Below, in pieces: positions 43,171 to 52,195 of a stretch of DNA of 64,000 nucleotides. Source of the DNA: UBA7867 sp964579205 (GTDB taxonomy: Bacteria; Bacillota; Clostridia; Christensenellales; UBA1242); assembly GCA_964579205.1 (NCBI GenBank), contig CAZOFH010000001.1, forward strand, positions 62,001 through 126,000, read 5' to 3'. The notes under the pieces were generated by a model. It did not search any database, was not told where the DNA came from, and saw only the letters and a program-made list of their open reading frames with translations. Position 1 is the stretch's first letter. Each line of letters opens with the position of its first letter. The translations under genes and the position numbers were made by a program.

Positions 43171-43190
43171 AAACCCTCCTAACCCCGAGT

Positions 43191-43268
43191 CTATTTTTCT
43201 GCAAGCCATTTGAGGACGGCAAATCCAACAAACAAGCAAACAACAATAGGTGCAATAGTACTAAACAT
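43191..43268 (-). CDS. 25-residue single-helix membrane peptide
   Basis: Translated by hand: begins MFSTIAPIVVCLFVG and ends WLAEK. One hydrophobic helix with a charged tail. GGAAGGATT precedes the ATG by a normal distance, and the stop codon falls 20 bases before topA. It fills the dprA-topA gap on the same strand. Function unknown; the good ribosome site and compact fit argue for translation. Confidence 0.6.
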   Translation of the reverse strand: MFSTIAPIVVCLFVGFAVLKWLAEK

Positions 43269-43270
43269 AT

Positions 43271-44392
43271 TCAATCCTTCCTTGCATAAAAATTACCCGG
43301 TAGTTTTTTAATTAAACCACGAATTTCCATTAATGTCAACAATCCGAGCAACTTTTTGGTATCAAAATTCAAAATTTTTGCAATTTCGTCGAGATGAGCG
43401 TCCTCATCGCGCACAATTTCTAGCACACTACTCTCTTCCTCACGAAGGTTCATAGTCCTATCCACACGGCTAATCGGACGCTGATTTTGGTTAATCAACT
43501 CGCACAGTGCCACCTGATCATTGAGCCTATCGACAATCTCTTGGGGCTCGGTCACACAGGTAGAACCAAAATGCTTGATAAGGTCATTGGTACCTTGGCT
43601 AGCGGTGCTATTGCAGTTACCCGGTAGCGCAAACACCTCTCGAGACAAATCGGTAGCAAAATTGACCGTATGCAATGCGCCACTATCTCTACGAGCCTCA
43701 GTCACCAACACACCCTCGCAAAGGGCGGCTATTATCCTATTCCTACGCACAAAAGCAAAACTTTTTGGGACATAGTCGGGATAAAACTCGGTCACTAATA
43801 ATCCACCACTCTTTGCAATGTCGCGAGCGAGATTGGTATTGATAGCAGGATAAATCATCTTTAGCCCGTTCGCAACTACCGCGATAGTTTTGCCATTGTT
43901 TTTGACCGCAGTTTCGTGCGCGACTGCATCAATCCCTTCGGACAAGCCGCTGACAACAGTAAAACCAGCATTGCACAACTCTCGCGCAAATCTCTCTGTC
44001 TGCTCTCTACCATACCGAGTGCATACACGCGAACCTACAATACCTACATTCCTGCCATTGATTAGCGACCAATCACCGACATAATATAGCACAAATGGAG
44101 GATAATCCAATTCACGCAATTTGTCGGGATATTCGTCTTGATACATACACACATACTTTATTTTGGAGCCGCTATCCAATTCGGCAATTACCTTGTCTAA
44201 TAGCCCGCTATGCCTCACATCCATCAAATCCCTAAACTCACGCCCAGACAACTGATATACAATCTTGCCCTCATACTTGTCTAGAGCCCACATATCTTCG
44301 GGATTTTCATAAGTAGAAAACAGACTATACAAAGCGCCAAAGTCCAAATCACACATAGACAGCCAAATAAAGATTTTATCTATTAATTTCAT
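43271..44392 (-). CDS. dprA: DNA processing protein DprA
   Basis: 373 residues from the ATG at 44392; a TTG at 44404 is an alternative, and the ribosome site is weak. Loads RecA on incoming single-stranded DNA. Rossmann-like core: VGIVGSRVCTRYG, SGLSEGIDAVAH, PAINTNLARDIAKSGGLLVTE, RNRIIAALCEGVLVTEA and the FALPGNCNS block. The C-terminal winged helix (about 310-373) is intact. Confidence 0.95.
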   Translation of the reverse strand: MKLIDKIFIWLSMCDLDFGALYSLFSTYENPEDMWALDKYEGKIVYQLSGREFRDLMDVRHSGLLDKVIAELDSGSKIKYVCMYQDEYPDKLRELDYPPFVLYYVGDWSLINGRNVGIVGSRVCTRYGREQTERFARELCNAGFTVVSGLSEGIDAVAHETAVKNNGKTIAVVANGLKMIYPAINTNLARDIAKSGGLLVTEFYPDYVPKSFAFVRRNRIIAALCEGVLVTEARRDSGALHTVNFATDLSREVFALPGNCNSTASQGTNDLIKHFGSTCVTEPQEIVDRLNDQVALCELINQNQRPISRVDRTMNLREEESSVLEIVRDEDAHLDEIAKILNFDTKKLLGLLTLMEIRGLIKKLPGNFYARKD

Positions 44393-44394
44393 AC

Positions 44395-45930
44395 TTACAT
44401 CCAATACTTTTTATCCAAAGAACGATAACTGATAGCCTCTGCCACGTGTGAAATGCCGATATTCTCGCTATCATCCAAATCCGCAATAGTACGCGCCACC
44501 TTGAGCACACGGCCGTATGCGCGCGCGGACAAATTTAGTTTGTCAAAAGCCTCCTTGATGAGTTGCTCACTCTCTGCATCAAGCTTGCAATAAGTGTTGA
44601 CCTGATTTGAGGACATTTTTGCATTACACTTGGTCGAGGTGCCCTCAAATCTCTTGAGCTGGATACGCCTAGCCTTGTTGACTCTCTCTCGAATGTCGGC
44701 GCTCTTTTCCTCTAGCCTATCAGTCACCTTCAAATCTTCATACGAAACTCCGTCCACCTCGATATGCAGGTCAATCCTATCCATCAGAGGACCGCTCATT
44801 TTCTCCAAATACTTGTGAATTTGCGATGGAGAGCAACGGCATTCTTTTGTCTTGCTACCGTAGTTGCCGCAAGGGCAAGGGTTCATACTAGCGAGCAGCA
44901 TAAACTGCGCTGGATATTCAATAGTATTATTCACACGAGCCACTGTAATGGTACCATCCTCGAGCGGCTGCCGCAAAGTCTCTAGCGTCTTGCGGTTGTA
45001 CTCTGGCAATTCATCCAAAAACAGTACCCCGTTGTGAGCCATACTGATCTCGCCCGGTTTTGCCTTGGCACCGCCACCAGTCAAAGTAATCGCGGTGGTC
45101 GTGTGGTGCGGCGAACGGAAAGGTCTGCGCCATACGATACCCTCACTCGGATCCAAAATACCTGAGATACTGTGAATCTTGGTCACCTCGAGAGCCTCTT
45201 CAAAAGTCATCCCCGGCAAAATAGTCGGCATACAGCGCGCGAGCATAGTCTTGCCGGCGCCCGGAGGTCCAATCATCATCAAATTGTGCCCACCAGCGGC
45301 AGCGATCTCCATAGCCCTCTTGGCAGCGGTCTGACCACGCACATAGCACATATCATTCTGCTCGGTGACAGGCAACTGCAAATCAAAAAAATTGCGGTGC
45401 ACAATAGGCTGCACAGGGATAGTACCACCTAGATGATATACGACATCTGCTAGCGTCTTGGCGGGGTATATCTCCACCCCGTCGATAAAACTAGCCTCGA
45501 CAGCATTTTCCGCTGGAATAAACACCTTTTTGTGCCCCAAAGACCTAGCAGCAATCAAAAGCGGCAAAACGCCTTGAGCCCTACGGACTGAGCCATCTAA
45601 CCCAAGTTCGCCCACAAACGCGTAATCATTGATATTAGGACAAACAATCTCACCAGTACAAATCATTAGTGCAATCGCTATTGGCAAGTCATAGATGGGT
45701 CCCTCTTTTTTGGTGTCTGCAGGGGCTAGGTTGACCGTCAACTTGAGCATAGGGAACTTGAACAGCGAATTTTTGATAGCGCTGCGAATTCTCTCCTTAC
45801 TCTCCTTGATTGCGGTGTCAGGCAAACCTACGATATCGAATTTTGGCAAACCGTTATTCAAATCAGCCTCGACGACGAGGTCAAATCCCTCGATACCAGT
45901 CAGCCCCAATGTTTTAACTTTTGCTAACAT
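44395..45930 (-). CDS. comM: ComM/YifB AAA+ magnesium-chelatase-like ATPase
   Basis: 511 residues from the ATG at 45930 (AAAGGAGAG upstream). N-terminal Lon-protease-like domain, then AAA+ with Walker A MIGPPGAGKTMLA, LFLDELPEYN and MNPCPCGNYG zinc-like knuckle, and a C-terminal helical lid. ComM homologues act in branch migration during transformation. Lies upstream of dprA, overlapping by none (3 bases from its ATG). Confidence 0.95.
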   Translation of the reverse strand: MLAKVKTLGLTGIEGFDLVVEADLNNGLPKFDIVGLPDTAIKESKERIRSAIKNSLFKFPMLKLTVNLAPADTKKEGPIYDLPIAIALMICTGEIVCPNINDYAFVGELGLDGSVRRAQGVLPLLIAARSLGHKKVFIPAENAVEASFIDGVEIYPAKTLADVVYHLGGTIPVQPIVHRNFFDLQLPVTEQNDMCYVRGQTAAKRAMEIAAAGGHNLMMIGPPGAGKTMLARCMPTILPGMTFEEALEVTKIHSISGILDPSEGIVWRRPFRSPHHTTTAITLTGGGAKAKPGEISMAHNGVLFLDELPEYNRKTLETLRQPLEDGTITVARVNNTIEYPAQFMLLASMNPCPCGNYGSKTKECRCSPSQIHKYLEKMSGPLMDRIDLHIEVDGVSYEDLKVTDRLEEKSADIRERVNKARRIQLKRFEGTSTKCNAKMSSNQVNTYCKLDAESEQLIKEAFDKLNLSARAYGRVLKVARTIADLDDSENIGISHVAEAISYRSLDKKYWM

Positions 45931-45959
45931 TTTACTCTCCTTTGTGATTTCTAGCATAT

Positions 45960-45987
45960 ATATTAGCACAAATTTTTAAAATTGCAA
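45960..45987 (-). promoter_or_regulatory. Promoter of the comM-dprA-topA cluster
   Basis: TTGCAA, 16-base spacer, TAATAT with TGC in front (extended -10). Confidence 0.65.
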
Positions 45988-46066
45988 GCCCTTTTTTAAA
46001 ATTTTAGAAAATATGTTTGCTTTTTTAATATTTTTTGTATTTTTTTGTAAAATTCGCATTTTATAC

Positions 46067-46095
46067 TTGACAAATACATAAATATATGGCAAAAT
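46067..46095 (+). promoter_or_regulatory. Sigma-A promoter of rpsU
   Basis: TTGACA, 17-base spacer, CAAAAT; about 36 bases before the rpsU ATG, divergent from comM. Confidence 0.75.
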
Positions 46096-46130
46096 AATAA
46101 AACTATATTGAGCCAAGGTGGTGAGAAAAG

Positions 46131-46307
46131 ATGACAATGATCGTTGTTGGCAAGGATGAGTCTTTGGACAGCGCTTTAAAGAGATTCAAGCGTAAGTGTC
46201 AAAAAGATGGCATCATTGGCGATTTGCGCAAGCACGAGGCATATGAAAAGCCTAGTGTAAAACGCAAAAAGAAGAGCGAGGCTGCGCGCAAACGCAACAG
46301 AAAGTAA
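46131..46307 (+). CDS. rpsU: 30S ribosomal protein S21
   Basis: 58 residues, translated by hand. Typical S21: V-G-K-D-E-S-L-D-S-A-L-K-R-F-K-R near the start and a Lys/Arg-rich C-terminal helix. AAGGTGG sits nine bases before the ATG at 46131, which is favoured over a second ATG at 46137. Own promoter and a terminator at 46311-46337. Confidence 0.95.
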   Translation: MTMIVVGKDESLDSALKRFKRKCQKDGIIGDLRKHEAYEKPSVKRKKKSEAARKRNRK

Positions 46308-46310
46308 CAG

Positions 46311-46337
46311 ATGAGGCGGACTGCCTCATTTTTGTTT
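46311..46337 (+). terminator. Terminator of rpsU
   Basis: ATGAGGC/GCCTCAT stem followed by TTTTTGTTTTT. Readthrough could supply the next gene. Confidence 0.8.
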
Positions 46338-46381
46338 TTAAAAATCTATCGAGTGAAATAACGCAACAAAAAGGAGTAATG

Positions 46382-46924
46382 ATGAAAAAAGAGGATTATC
46401 TAGACATCGAGCGCAAACTAGGCTACACTTTTGAAAACAAAGGACTATTGCGGCAGGCATTCGTGCGCAGGACATTTGCCCTAGAGAATGGCGGCGCTGA
46501 TAATGAGATACTAGAATTCGTCGGTGACCAGGCACTAGACGCTGTGGCTACCCGCCTATTGGTCACTAGGTATGGCGAATTCGCCCCACTATTCACCCAC
46601 GACGAACAATGCACGCTGAGGGAGTTTTGCTGCACCAAAACGGAAGGCGAACTCACCGAACTCAAAAAAGAACTGGTAAAACGCGAAACTCTCGCCAGAT
46701 GCATCACTAGCCTAGGTTTTACGCAATATCTGATAATGGGCAAGGGCGACATAAAAAACAGAATCGACCGCGAAGAAAAGGTCAAAGAAGATGTCTTTGA
46801 GGCGCTCATAGGCGCAGTCACCATCGACTCAAACTGGAACCTAGACGCCATCTACACCGCAGTCGACCACCTACTCCACCCCGACGAAATACTACACGCA
46901 CACCCGCTGCGACAAGATAACTAA
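46382..46924 (+). CDS. RNase III catalytic domain without dsRBD
   Basis: 180 residues from the second ATG at 46382 (AGGAG at a better distance than from 46379). RNase III endonuclease fold: signature NEILEFVGDQALDAVA, and second metal site EDVFEALIGAVTIDSNW. A standard Rnc has about 230 residues with a C-terminal double-stranded RNA-binding domain; here the protein ends about 20 residues after the catalytic domain. It is distinct from mrnC at 58.3 kb. Substrate unknown. Only rpsU precedes it on this strand. Confidence 0.8.
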   Translation: MKKEDYLDIERKLGYTFENKGLLRQAFVRRTFALENGGADNEILEFVGDQALDAVATRLLVTRYGEFAPLFTHDEQCTLREFCCTKTEGELTELKKELVKRETLARCITSLGFTQYLIMGKGDIKNRIDREEKVKEDVFEALIGAVTIDSNWNLDAIYTAVDHLLHPDEILHAHPLRQDN

Positions 46925-46978
46925 AAAAGGACGAAATCCAAAGTGAACTCCCATAGGGCACTCTTATCTCGTCCTTTT
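46925..46978. terminator. Convergent-gene terminator
   Basis: AAAAGGACGA/TCGTCCTTTT, a 10-bp stem with a long loop, T-rich on both outer flanks, between the RNase III gene and serS. Confidence 0.65.
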
Positions 46979-47000
46979 CTTTTTACTTTTTTATTAGTGA

Positions 47001-48293
47001 TTACTTTTTGATTGGCTCCAATCTCTCCAGCCCGCCCATAAACGGACGCAAAACCTCAGGGATAGTCACCGAACCATCAGCATTTTGATACTGCTCTACG
47101 ATGGCAGGTATCACGCGTGCAGTCGCCAAGCCCGAGCCATTGAGCGTGTGGACAAAAGCATTTTTGCCCTGCTCATTCTTGTACTTGGTATTGCTCCTGA
47201 TAGCCTGAAAAGTACGCGCATTAGACACACTGCTGACCTCTTTGTAAATACCCATACTAGGTATCCAAACCTCGATGTCGTACGTCCTAGCCATAGTGCC
47301 AGCGACGTCACCAGCAGCGAGTTTTGAAAGCTGGTAGTGCAGCCCCAACTTTTGCACCAGACTCTGAGCCTTGTTGACCAATTCCTCAAACATTGCGTCA
47401 GACTGGTCAGGGCGCGCATAACTAATCATCTCTACCTTGTTGAATTGATGCCCGCGTATCATACCACGCTCTTCGGCGCGATAACTGCCTGCCTCTTTTC
47501 TAAAACAAGGGCTGTATGCAAACATCCTAAGTGGCAACTGATCAAAAGGAATGACCTCGTTGGCATATAGGTTGACCATAGCGGTCTCGGCGGTCGGCAG
47601 CAAAAATTGCTTTATCGAGTCGCTGCTAGCCTTGTCAACATAGTAGACATCCTCTTCGCCAAATTTGGGGAATTGACCACTCCCAAAGCCGCACTTTTCG
47701 TTCAAAAGCTCGGGCGGCAAAACAAACTCGTACCCGTCCTTGAGATGCTCAGAGATAAAGAAGTTTAGCAATGCCCACTCTAGTTGCGCGCCAAGCCCTC
47801 TGTATATCCAAAAGCCATTTCCGCTCAACTTGGTCGCGCGCTCGTAGTCGATGAGCCCAAGGCTCTCGCACAACTCAATGTGACTCTTTGGCTCAAAGTC
47901 AAACTGTGGCTTGGTACCGAAGGTAAAGATCGGCTCGTTTGCCTCTTTGCCACCAGCGACGATGTCGTCATCAGGCATATTGGGCAGGCTCAGCTGAATC
48001 TGCTGCCATTGCTCGAATATGCTACCTAGAGTCTTCTCTTTCTCTGCGATTTGCTCGCCTAATTGCCTAGTAGACAGGATAATGTCGTCCACAGGCTTGC
48101 CCTCTTTTTTGAGTTGCGGCACAAGGCTAGATGCCTTGTTGCGCTCAGCCTTGAGAGACTCGATCTCATTGAGAGCCTCTCTGTATTGCTCATCCACGCG
48201 CAAAAATCCCTCTGCGTCAAACTCAAAGCCCCTCTTTGCGAGAGCAGCCTTGACTTTCTGCGGATTTTCTCTTATCAAATTAATATCAATCAT
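47001..48293 (-). CDS. serS: Seryl-tRNA synthetase
   Basis: 430 residues. Class II synthetase with the N-terminal antiparallel coiled coil (about 30-100), motif 2 FRKEAGSYRAEERGMIRGHQF and motif 3 NGSGLATARVIPAIVEQYQ. Charges tRNA-Ser and tRNA-Sec if present. GGAGTG lies before the ATG. Follows lysS by 14 bases. Confidence 0.97.
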   Translation of the reverse strand: MIDINLIRENPQKVKAALAKRGFEFDAEGFLRVDEQYREALNEIESLKAERNKASSLVPQLKKEGKPVDDIILSTRQLGEQIAEKEKTLGSIFEQWQQIQLSLPNMPDDDIVAGGKEANEPIFTFGTKPQFDFEPKSHIELCESLGLIDYERATKLSGNGFWIYRGLGAQLEWALLNFFISEHLKDGYEFVLPPELLNEKCGFGSGQFPKFGEEDVYYVDKASSDSIKQFLLPTAETAMVNLYANEVIPFDQLPLRMFAYSPCFRKEAGSYRAEERGMIRGHQFNKVEMISYARPDQSDAMFEELVNKAQSLVQKLGLHYQLSKLAAGDVAGTMARTYDIEVWIPSMGIYKEVSSVSNARTFQAIRSNTKYKNEQGKNAFVHTLNGSGLATARVIPAIVEQYQNADGSVTIPEVLRPFMGGLERLEPIKK

Positions 48294-48307
48294 AATTCAC
48301 TCCAAAT

Positions 48308-49867
48308 TTATATACTCAGCAATTTTATCAGACTGTCCCTGTCGATAGCAGTCAAGAATAGATACAGTCTAGGTCCCTTTGACTTGCCCAACAACAGGTT
48401 GTACACAATCTCAAAAAATCTCTTTTGCCTAGCCTTGTCTGGCTCGCCATTGATCTTTGGGATGTCGTACAATAGCGTCTGCATCTCCTCTTGCCCCATA
48501 TCTCTATCACGTATCGACGCTAGCAGCACCTCTACCCAGCCGCGCTCCTCACTAGAGAGCATGCTAGCAAACTCAGTGTTGACATCTGCCAAAAGCGTAT
48601 TGATAGACTCAGGACAATAATTCTTGAGCCAGTAGGTGATCCTCTCGAATCTATCCTCGATCTGCTCACGAGTACAGGTCTCGCCCACTTTATTTAGCAG
48701 GCTCACCAGCATATCTAGGTCAAAATTGACAATAGGTGCAAAAGCGGCAATGTTTTGCGCGCTCACAGGACAGTGACAATATTCGCCCTTGGTGCTAGAT
48801 AGCGCCATCTCCATAATGCGATTCACTACCTCATCAGCCTCACCCGAAATGTAACTAGCGTACATCCTGTCGAACTCGTGATAGGTACGCAGCACGTCTT
48901 CGTCTAGCGAAATGTCAAAAGCCTTTTCTGGCAAAAACCTAGTGAACATCCACAAGATTATCTCAGGCGAATATACCTTGAGCATCTTGGCAGGGGTCAT
49001 TACATTACCCTTGCTACTACTCATTTTGCCATTCAAGCCCTTGATACCGATAAACTCATACCCGCGATATAGCGGGGCCTCACCACCGAAGATCGGCCCC
49101 ACGATAGCGCTAGCCACCTGCGCACTGCCACCCTCGGTACTATGATCCTTGCCACCCGGCTCAAAGCAGATGTGCTCTCTCGCCCAACGCATAGGCCAGT
49201 CAGCCTTCCACACTAGTTTTGCATTGTGATCGGCACGCAGGTCAATAGTGCCTGAGTAGCCACATTTACATTCATAATCGAGTACCGCCCCATTCTCTCG
49301 GTCGGCTAGCACCGTGGTCGTGTGCTTGTGACACTGAGGACAGTAAACCTGCACAGGGTAATATTGCTCCCGCTCTTGTGCACTCTCCTCTTGCGTCTTG
49401 AAACTCATAATAATGTCATAAATCTCGCGCCTCTTTTGCACTGCCAAAATGATACTGTCTGCATAATCGCCACGCAGGTAGCGCTCAGACTGTCTCACGT
49501 GCTCTACCTGCACGCCCAGAGTATCGAGAGCCTCTACAAAAGGCTGCTCAAAGTGCCTCGCCCAACTGTCGTGACAGCCCATAGGGTCAGGAATGTCGTC
49601 TAACGCGCACTTGACATATTTTACAAAGTCCTGATTTTGGTCGGCAGGGACCTTGCGCAATCCGTCAAAGTTGTCCCAAAAGAACAAAAAGCGCGTCTTT
49701 TTGCCCCTGTCTTGCAAAGCTTTGACCACAAACCAAGTCGTGATCACCTCGCGCAAATTACCCATATGCACCTCGCCACTAGGGCTAATACCACTAGCGC
49801 AGGTAAAAACCTCAGCATCAGGATATTTTGCTATTACCTGTTCTGCAATTTCGTCTGCCCAATACAT
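48308..49867 (-). CDS. lysS: Lysyl-tRNA synthetase, class I
   Basis: 519 residues. Archaeal-type class I enzyme, not the class II LysRS of most bacteria. HIGH-like motif SGEVHMGNLREV, KMSKS-like GKMSSSKGNV, zinc-like CxxCH and CKCG clusters, and the DWPMRWAREHICFEPGGKDH segment matching archaeal LysRS. AGGAGATAATT lies before the ATG; own promoter upstream. Class I enzymes are known in spirochaetes, some proteobacteria and scattered others, probably through transfer. Confidence 0.93.
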   Translation of the reverse strand: MYWADEIAEQVIAKYPDAEVFTCASGISPSGEVHMGNLREVITTWFVVKALQDRGKKTRFLFFWDNFDGLRKVPADQNQDFVKYVKCALDDIPDPMGCHDSWARHFEQPFVEALDTLGVQVEHVRQSERYLRGDYADSIILAVQKRREIYDIIMSFKTQEESAQEREQYYPVQVYCPQCHKHTTTVLADRENGAVLDYECKCGYSGTIDLRADHNAKLVWKADWPMRWAREHICFEPGGKDHSTEGGSAQVASAIVGPIFGGEAPLYRGYEFIGIKGLNGKMSSSKGNVMTPAKMLKVYSPEIILWMFTRFLPEKAFDISLDEDVLRTYHEFDRMYASYISGEADEVVNRIMEMALSSTKGEYCHCPVSAQNIAAFAPIVNFDLDMLVSLLNKVGETCTREQIEDRFERITYWLKNYCPESINTLLADVNTEFASMLSSEERGWVEVLLASIRDRDMGQEEMQTLLYDIPKINGEPDKARQKRFFEIVYNLLLGKSKGPRLYLFLTAIDRDSLIKLLSI

Positions 49868-49904
49868 AATTATCTCCTAAACAATAAAATAATAATACTC
49901 TTTT

Positions 49905-49933
49905 ATTTTATATCAAATTTTGAGATAAGTCAA
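49905..49933 (-). promoter_or_regulatory. Sigma-A promoter of lysS-serS
   Basis: TTGACT, 17-base spacer, TAAAAT. A TGATATAAA lies across the same site as an alternative. Confidence 0.75.
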
Positions 49934-50024
49934 GGCATAAGCGTATGAAAAAATCAAAATACTTGACATTTTCTACTTGCTAAAAAGTTGAATTTGTGCT
50001 AGCATTAGAAAAAGCGAGGTAAAA

Positions 50025-50291
50025 ATGACACGTAATGATTTGATAAAAGTAGTCAAGACGATGATATTATCTATGGCGTGCGCCCTGCCATTGGTGCTGA
50101 TATTCAGTTTTGCAATAGCAGGCAAATTGCCCAATTTCGCCGTCACCATACTAGACGCAGCGCTACTGATATGCGCGGGCGTCGCGGGATACTTTGTGCA
50201 GGCAGCGCGTGAAAAGCGTATCAAAAGAAAGCGCGCCGAGTACCTCGCCCTTCAGTCCCAAAAGAACCAAAAAGACCAAAAGGATAATTGA
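50025..50291 (+). CDS. Small membrane protein upstream of dnaB
   Basis: 88 residues. Two hydrophobic helices at about 12-32 and 38-60, then a strongly basic and Gln-rich cytoplasmic tail. GCGAGG lies before the ATG. It overlaps the dnaB region by no coding bases but ends 2 bases before its ATG, so it is cotranscribed. A TTGACA at 49963 may belong to its promoter, but no good -10 follows. Not recognised. Confidence 0.7.
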   Translation: MTRNDLIKVVKTMILSMACALPLVLIFSFAIAGKLPNFAVTILDAALLICAGVAGYFVQAAREKRIKRKRAEYLALQSQKNQKDQKDN

Positions 50292-50293
50292 AA

Positions 50294-51973
50294 ATGGCAC
50301 AAAAGAACACAAATTCGACTGTCTCAGCAGGGCGCAAACTCCCCTTTAATTTTGAGGCAGAGCAGGCAGTATTAGGCGCTGTGCTAATTAGCCAAGAGGC
50401 TCCTAGCGTCATCCTCAGCGAACTCAAAGAAGAGGATTTTTTGTCGAAAGAGCATCAGATAATTTTCGGCACAATGCAGACCCTGTTTATCAAAAAAAAT
50501 CACACATATTTTGACCACATTATCCTGACTAGCGAGTTAGAGAGCCGCGGGCTATTGGATGCCGTGGGCGGCGTGGCATACTTACTCACCCTGACGGACA
50601 AATTGCCCAGTTCGACCAACTTTCAGTACTATGTTAATATTGTAAAGCGCGATTCAGTATTGCGCAAGCTCATTCAGGCAGGTGGCGAGATCATCGAGGA
50701 CGCGTATTCTAGCGACGATATGAATACCTCATTGCAGTTCGCCGAAAATTCTATTTACAAGATTAGTCAGGTATCTGAGCACTCAGACCTAGAGCATATC
50801 CGCACCAGCCTAGAGAAAGTCATAGATGATTTTGAAATGTGCTTTCAAAACCCTGATGCAAAGCGCGGCGTAGAGACAGGGCTCGTGGGGCTCGACCATT
50901 ACACCAATGGCTTTCAAAAAGGCGACCTAATAATACTCGCTGCCCGCCCCTCGTTCGGTAAATCTGCCCTTGCCCTCAATATCGTGCAGCATATGGCGGT
51001 CAAGTGCAAAAAGTCTTGCGCCGTCTTTTCTCTCGAAATGCCCAAAGAGCAGCTCAGCCGCAGGATGGCGTGTAGTATCTCAGGCGTAGATATGGCAAAA
51101 GTCTTGCGCGGGGACCTCGAGGACGAGCAGGAGCAGCGCAGATTCCGTAGTGCGATATCCGTGCTAGCCGACGCGCCGATTTTTATAGATGATAGCAGTA
51201 TGAATACCCCTGCAGAGATTTTGTCAAAATGCCGCCGTCTCAAGAATGACCCTGCATATGGGCTAGATTTTGTGATGATCGACTACTTGCAGCTGATGAA
51301 TGTCGGAGCAAAATCAAAGGCGGATAGCCGTCAGCAAGAGGTGTCTGAGATCAGCCGTAGTCTCAAGGTGTTAGCCAAAGAACTGGGCGTACCAGTACTC
51401 GCTCTGTCACAGTTGTCGCGTGCAGTCGAGACTAGGACAGGCGATCACAAGCCACAGCTCAGCGACCTACGTGAGACTGGTAGTATCGAGCAAGACGCCG
51501 ATATAGTAATGTTTATTCACCGCCCTAGTAGGTATCAGGATAACAACAAAAATCAAGATATGGACCAGAGTCAGGCATTCTTGATACTTGCCAAGCATCG
51601 TAACGGTGCCTTGGGCGAAATCCCTATGCATTGGAATGGCGCTACCACTACCTTTACTAGTACCGCGCACGACCTCGATACCGCTAGCCTAGAGAGCACT
51701 GCTCCGCCGCCGATTAGCGAAAAGAGTAGACGCGCCTTTGCAAAAGTTGCCCAAGAATTGAGCGAAACCAACAGCGTAAGTGACGATATCTTTGACGATA
51801 CCCCACCCCCGCCGATGCCTACCGATATGGCACCCAATGACGCCCCCCTGCCTCCACCTACAGATGTGGCAGAGCCGCCACTCGACAATGTACCGCCATG
51901 GGATGACGTACCTGTAGCCCAGCCTGCTGCTGCGACTGCTACAGCCGATGACGACGACCCAATTTGGGAGTAA
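50294..51973 (+). CDS. dnaB: Replicative DNA helicase DnaB with acidic C-terminal tail
   Basis: 559 residues from the ATG at 50294 (AAGGA upstream). Hexameric fork helicase. N-terminal primase-binding domain begins NFEAEQAVLGAVL. RecA-like motor: Walker A RPSFGKSALALN (Ser for the usual Thr), FSLEMPKEQLSRRM, FVMIDYLQLM and SRSLKVLAKELGVPVLALSQLSR. About 100 extra residues beyond the normal end are rich in Pro, Asp and Ala and finish DDDDPIWE, resembling the acidic tip of SSB. Terminator follows. Confidence 0.96.
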   Translation: MAQKNTNSTVSAGRKLPFNFEAEQAVLGAVLISQEAPSVILSELKEEDFLSKEHQIIFGTMQTLFIKKNHTYFDHIILTSELESRGLLDAVGGVAYLLTLTDKLPSSTNFQYYVNIVKRDSVLRKLIQAGGEIIEDAYSSDDMNTSLQFAENSIYKISQVSEHSDLEHIRTSLEKVIDDFEMCFQNPDAKRGVETGLVGLDHYTNGFQKGDLIILAARPSFGKSALALNIVQHMAVKCKKSCAVFSLEMPKEQLSRRMACSISGVDMAKVLRGDLEDEQEQRRFRSAISVLADAPIFIDDSSMNTPAEILSKCRRLKNDPAYGLDFVMIDYLQLMNVGAKSKADSRQQEVSEISRSLKVLAKELGVPVLALSQLSRAVETRTGDHKPQLSDLRETGSIEQDADIVMFIHRPSRYQDNNKNQDMDQSQAFLILAKHRNGALGEIPMHWNGATTTFTSTAHDLDTASLESTAPPPISEKSRRAFAKVAQELSETNSVSDDIFDDTPPPPMPTDMAPNDAPLPPPTDVAEPPLDNVPPWDDVPVAQPAAATATADDDDPIWE

Positions 51974-51984
51974 TAGAATACATT

Positions 51985-52017
51985 ACGGATAGAGAGCCCC
52001 CTCTCTATCCTTTTTTA
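51985..52017 (+). terminator. Terminator of dnaB
   Basis: GGATAGAGAG/CTCTCTATCC, a perfect 10-bp stem with loop CCCC, then six T. Confidence 0.9.
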
Positions 52018-52072
52018 CACCCTAGACTCGAGCAGTATGCGCTGACAGTCTCATTTTGTGTTCGGCAAAAGC

Positions 52073-52115
52073 CTCACAGAGATTCCACTGCTGACGATGT
52101 CCGCCGCTGAATGAC
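52073..52115 (-). repeat. Dispersed variable-stem hairpin element, copy 6
   Basis: Degenerate copy in reverse orientation: CCTCACAGAGATTCCAC at one end, CTGAATGAC at the other, TTCGGC outside. Confidence 0.5.
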
Positions 52116-52195
52116 TGGCAGGAGCGAGCCTCTGACCCCATTTATTAAAATAATGCAGGGGTGCATCTGCATCGTAGTCAAGTTACTCTTATCTC

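Noticed and set aside
49963..49991. Promoter for the small membrane gene and dnaB
   Set aside because: A good TTGACA is present, but no acceptable -10 lies 16-18 bases downstream.
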